DNA of 64,000 nt, from NCBI GenBank assembly GCA_965153355.1, contig OZ231127.1:47306001-47370000 (forward strand), given 5' to 3'. The notes below the pieces were generated by a model. That model searched no databases. It saw nothing but the letters and a program-made list of their open reading frames with translations, and was not told the origin of the DNA. A program made the position numbers and the translations under genes. How positions within the stretch are numbered: the first letter of the stretch is position 1; each line of letters opens with the position of its first letter. This stretch comes from Flaccisagitta enflata (Eukaryota > Chaetognatha > Sagittoidea > Aphragmophora). Below are positions 60,667 to 64,000 of this stretch, piece after piece.

Positions 60667-60789
60667 TTTTTCTTTCCTTTTTTTTTTTTTTCTTCTCTTT
60701 TTTCTAAATTGGGGGCTCTACCGCGGGGCCCCCCTTACCGCGGGGCCCTAGGCTTAAGCCTCTTAAGCCTATTGGGAAGTCCGGCTCAG
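60038..60789. mobile_element. hAT-like non-autonomous element
   Basis: Terminal inverted repeats CTGAGCCGGACTT and AAGTCCGGCTCAG are perfect over 13 bases. The 8-bp duplication TGCTATGC lies on both sides (60030-60037, 60790-60797), as is typical of hAT elements. ACCGCGGGGCCCC-type blocks sit just inside each end (60055-60095 and 60718-60750). The centre is AT-rich with a (CTTT)n tract at 60560-60690. No transposase. Confidence 0.9.
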
Positions 60790-60879
60790 TGCTATGCTAC
60801 TAAAATTACCATTTGCATTATTGATTGTTACTGATTCTATTTGCCTGTAATCTGCGCTTCTCCACCCTCGAAAGGAAGA

Positions 60880-61102
60880 ACGAAACCTCCTTGACCGCCA
60901 TTCGCCCGGTGATATCACCTTCGAAAAGTGGTGACCGCTCTACTCGAGGAAGACGATAATAGCCATGGACGTCACCTTTTCGCCAAGACTCTGGTTCTCA
61001 CTCGGCTACAGACGCCTCCTTCGTCCTGGAAAAGGAACGCGAACAAAAGTTCCGCAAATACGAGGGCAGACTTCCTCCTGACGTCGGCATCATCCCGCCC
61101 CG
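60880..61102 (+). pseudogene. Coding-like fragment, unidentified
   Basis: A GC-rich island in AT-rich DNA. 61012-61102, after an acceptor-like GGCTACAG, encodes SFVLEKEREQKFRKYEGRLP and PDVGIIPPR, followed by GGTGACT as a donor. Just upstream the three frames give coding-like pieces (RNLLDRHSPGDITFEK and TALLEEDDNSHGRHLFAKTL) that would need frame changes to join. It may be one or two exons of an unknown gene or a decayed copy. I cannot name a family. Confidence 0.3.
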
Positions 61103-61921
61103 GTGACTACCTTTGGTTTATTGGAAGAGAAAGCTTAAAACTTGGAAATTCGGATTGGTTTTGTCTGAATTTCATGAGGCAAATCTGGTTTTTGGTCTAT
61201 GTAAAGGAGACGGCCGGACTAGGTTTATACCTTTCCAAATCGATCGATAGACTCATTTTGCTTTTGCTTCTCTTTTCAGAAAATTCCAACCTTAGCTTAT
61301 TCACCAATTTCAACTGGGTTGAACATTCGGATAGGTTCGAATAAGGTTTTAGGGATCGGGCTGGGTTTAGGGATAGGGTTGGGTTTAGGGGTAGGGTTGG
61401 GCAGAGGCGCTGATTGTGAAGAGACGAGAAAAACCCACAAAAAAGACACAAAAAGACGGGGAGCAAAAGCATCGGTATAACGGAGAAATAGTCAGTGAGA
61501 ATGCAGAAGATAGGCGGTATATAAAATGCACAGTCCAACGAAGCCAACGAGATGGGGCAGGGAGCAATGAATGAGTCTAAAACATCATGAGCGCTTAATA
61601 CAGAGACACTAAAAAGAGGAAAAAGAGAGAATTATTAGTAGTGTTGTCTCTCCTTTTGAGACCCAAAAACCCAACTGACTGACGGCCAACCCTTCCTCCC
61701 AAACGCAGACAGAACAGGCAGCTGTCGCTTTGCTGTCATCAGATCCGCAGCGGCACCATACGCGTGATAAAACGAGAGAAAAAGAGCATCGCGGTCGTCA
61801 CACGGTTTCTACAATTGTTCAGCAGCGCGCAGCGCCGCTACTCGGAAGAGTCGGAGTTCGTTTGGAAGGTTGCAGAAATCCGGGAAGAAAAAAAAAATAT
61901 AAAAACAAAAAGAAAAAAGAA
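61103..61921. other. Intergenic region
   Basis: No gene supported. 61345-61400 is a GGGTTTAGGGATAGGGTTGG tandem stretch, close to degenerate telomere-like TTAGGG words. 61600-61760 has no recognisable structure. Confidence 0.45.
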
Positions 61922-62078
61922 CAAGGCCGGATACACGGCCAATAACAGTCGCGGACGGGTGGGCAGGGGCGGAAATGCGTGTTTTCACACTTTCCAACTT
62001 GATCACCACGGACCAACCGACCGACCGACGGACGGACGGACAAAGCCTCTTATAGAGTCGCTAGTCTGCGACTAAAAA
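61922..62078 (+). repeat. Abundant short repeat, reference copy
   Basis: About 157 bp. Block order: CAAGGCCGGATACACGGCC, AGTCGCGGACGGGTGGGCAG, AATGCGTGTTTTCACACTTT, CCAACTTGATCACC, the GGACCAACCGACCGACGGAC tract, AAAGCCTCTTATAGAGTCGC and the end TCTGCGACTAAAAA. No pol III A/B boxes and no ORF are evident, so it is either a non-autonomous DNA element or a SINE of unusual type. Confidence 0.82.
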
Positions 62079-62440
62079 AAAGAAAAAAAAAAGAAAAAAA
62101 GGGACATAGGAAAAAAAGAAAAGGGATGGATGGTAAAATCCAGTAGATGCAGGCCTGTATATTGTCCCGGTGGGTGGGGAATAATTAAAGGGTTTGTAGA
62201 TGGGGAAAAAATGTAAGGGGGTAAAAGAGAAAAAACAAAATTTGGGGAAAATAAAACTTATGGCTGTACCAAATCATGAAAACGGATTAGTAAAACACAA
62301 TTTAACACTCTTTAAACCTTAAAAACATATGGGGAGGAAAATCATAGATATTGTAACGAAACGCAACGCATTGCGGGGAAGAAAATCAAAGGCAGGGGGG
62401 GAAATTAATCAAAGATCATAGAACTATATACATCCCTGAG
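62079..62440. other. AT-rich spacer
   Basis: A-rich sequence with many GGGGAAA- and GGGGAAAAT-like words. I see no gene or repeat with clear ends. Confidence 0.5.
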
Positions 62441-62945
62441 TAGATGTCTAGACTTGGAAATACGGGGGAGCTCATTACCTGAGTACAGAAGGGGGAGTGA
62501 TAATTTGCTGGTGTAATTTATAGACCCCAAGGGGTTGACGATGGGTATGGCATCCCCCTACGGCTTACCTTAGGAACAAAACTTATAGTATTAAACTATA
62601 GGATCAATCTTTTTTTTTTTGCAAAATTTCAGTTTCATCCATTTGTTTAAATTGCAATACCAGCTTGGGATTTGAACCTAGAACTTTTTAAATAAATCAG
62701 TCATTATAAAGCTGAAGTAAAGTAAGTTAACCACTGGACCAACTCCACAAACTGATAAACAGAACAAATTTGATTTAGTATACATGAGTATATTTAAGGG
62801 CATTTTCTATGCAGAGAGCTGCTATACCCCATCGTCAACCCTATAAGACATAAGCATTAAGCAATATACACAGTTTCATTACATTTGCATAAATGGTATC
62901 TAGGATATGAGTGCCCCCGTATTTCCAAGTGTAAACGACATCTAC
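62441..62945. mobile_element. Nested inverted-repeat element with tRNA-like promoter boxes
   Basis: Outer inverted pair: GTAGATGTC and CTTGGAAATACGGGGG at 62441-62470, inverted at 62898-62945. Inner pair: GGTTGACGATGGGTAT at 62533-62548 and its complement at about 62824-62840. Between them, on the minus strand, TTGGTCCAGTGGTTAA (about 62730-62745) resembles a pol III A box and AGGTTCAAATCCC (about 62668-62680) a B box. The boxes are about 60 nt apart and no clean cloverleaf forms, so this is a tRNA-derived sequence and not a functional tRNA gene. Confidence 0.65.
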
Positions 62946-64000
62946 TGTACATGATTCTGAATATTTCTGATACTTCTGGTTTGTTGGTCAATTCAGTTAT
63001 TTGTTTCGCACGCGACTTGTAGGTGCTGGCTTTTACAGTGCGGCTCAAAAAAAAGTTTTAGGTCTTTTACATGGTATATTGCAGGTATCTATTGATAGAT
63101 CTTAAAAAAATCCATGATAGAATTAAAGAGTTTCAAAAAATGAAGCATATACTGCCAAGCACAATTATGTCGGTCAAATGGTTTGAAAGTGACAGAAGTT
63201 TGAAGTTAATGTCCCAAAAATCTGTTGGGAAAAAAGCTAACTTTGGCAAAAAAAAAATCAAATTGCTTGTTTGTCAATGTTTCACATCCAAGCAACGAGA
63301 AAAACATAGCAAAATCCATGACCATTTTGAAGCTCTGCGAAAGACCTTTCAAATAAAACCTTGCTGGATGTCCTTGCTCTATCCGTTTAGAAATGGCGTC
63401 AGGATGAAGACTGGTGGTAAATAATTTGGAAATCTACTATGTGCTTTTCATAGCTTATCTCTATTTTAATATAAAAGTTAAACACATTGAGTTAAAAATT
63501 TGTTCTTTGCGCCATTTTGAAGAAAATTTGAAGCTCTTCAATTTGCTCATGGATAAAGAGTAGCTAAGATAATCTTAAGCTGCATCATTGTCAAAAATGG
63601 AAAAACTAAAATTGTTTATTGGAAAAACATAAAATGAGCACTTTTTTCAATCAGTGATTTTTTTCTTCAAACCTTTGCCATTTCTAATCGAATAAAGCTA
63701 CAGTAACCAGCAATATCCCATTTGGAAGATTTTTCGCAGAGCTTTCAAATAGTCATGGATTTTTTATGGTTCTGGCCCACAGTTAATCATTTTAATGCTT
63801 GCTTTTGATGGACTTTAAGGCGTTTAGGTGATGAAACCTCAAAAACACCCTTGCAACTTGTTTTTTTTTTATACTGCGTCATTTTTCACTTTCTAGTCAA
63901 ACTGAAGGTTCATTCAAGTATTGTAGTCTAAATTATAGATGATAAAGAAAAAATAGTTAAAAGGTTATGTCTATTGCTATAAAATAGGATTTAATACTAC
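62946..64000. other. AT-rich right end of the window
   Basis: No gene is supported. The words AAAATCCATGA(C/T)..TTTGAAGCTCTGCGAAA (63310-63345) and their complement near 63725-63765 form a loose inverted pair, with another partial match at 63105-63125, which suggests an old inverted-repeat element. The 117-codon ORF at 63071-63424 lies within this AT-rich repeat and is not convincing. Confidence 0.45.

Noticed and set aside
61345-61400. Interstitial telomere repeat
   Set aside because: GGGTTTAGGGATAGGGTTGGG is only loosely TTAGGG-like, short and irregular.
63071-63424. 117-codon plus-strand ORF
   Set aside because: AT-rich, Lys-rich by composition, within a loosely inverted repeat, no domain and no splice context.

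Overview
This is animal nuclear DNA. The two cellular genes I can name are an intronless histone H3 and a nine-exon gene for a ciliary microtubule inner protein of the CFAP210/CCDC173 type. The retroelements are of the BEL/Pao class, which is known from animals. Motile cilia are implied; the lineage cannot be resolved from this window. There is no operon, plasmid, phage or CRISPR structure. Microsatellites, inverted-repeat elements and one very abundant short repeat fill most of the space between genes.

Layout. (1) 1-9.0 kb: an H3 gene on the minus strand (2204-2614) with a histone 3' stem-loop, CCAAT boxes and a long (GA)n tract upstream, surrounded by short repeats and two inverted-repeat elements. 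(2) 9.03-46.09 kb: one nested retrotransposon complex. The outer element 'M' is a minus-strand BEL/Pao element with 790-bp LTRs (9030-9819 and 45296-46085), inserted in a (CT)n tract with a 5-bp target duplication. Its own length is about 12.5 kb. Two further insertions split it: T1 (11526-31703, TSD AGCGCT), and T2 (36539-40882, TSD CGACT) inside the reverse-transcriptase region. T1 is itself interrupted by 'N' (11623-27789, TSD CAAGG), a plus-strand LTR element of 16,167 bp with 844-bp LTRs. (3) 46.1-49.8 kb: inverted-repeat elements. (4) 49.8-57.5 kb: the CFAP210-like gene on the minus strand, with introns full of microsatellite DNA. (5) 57.5-64 kb: short repeats, a hAT-like non-autonomous element (60038-60789), a coding-like fragment near 61 kb and an inverted-repeat element with tRNA-like promoter boxes (62.4-62.9 kb).

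Element N is the most unusual object. It keeps a full Gag and the start of the protease, but a deletion joins the protease to the C-terminal tail of the integrase polyprotein, so RT, RNase H and the integrase core are missing. Downstream it carries about 9.5 kb of extra sequence with a spliced, frame-consistent passenger gene (four exons, about 18.6-23.0 kb) and a separate 306-codon ORF (25192-26112) that I do not recognise. It also carries three sets of apparently structured repeats: a seven-unit hairpin array in the gag leader, five copies of a 44-46 nt element whose paired positions change together, and sixteen perfect C(UNCG)G tetraloop hairpins at 23.34-24.01 kb. M and N both separate gag from pol by one in-frame UGA followed by CU. 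LTR differences (about 6/790 in M, 4/844 in N) agree with the nesting order. All family names come from motif recognition by eye; no database search was possible.
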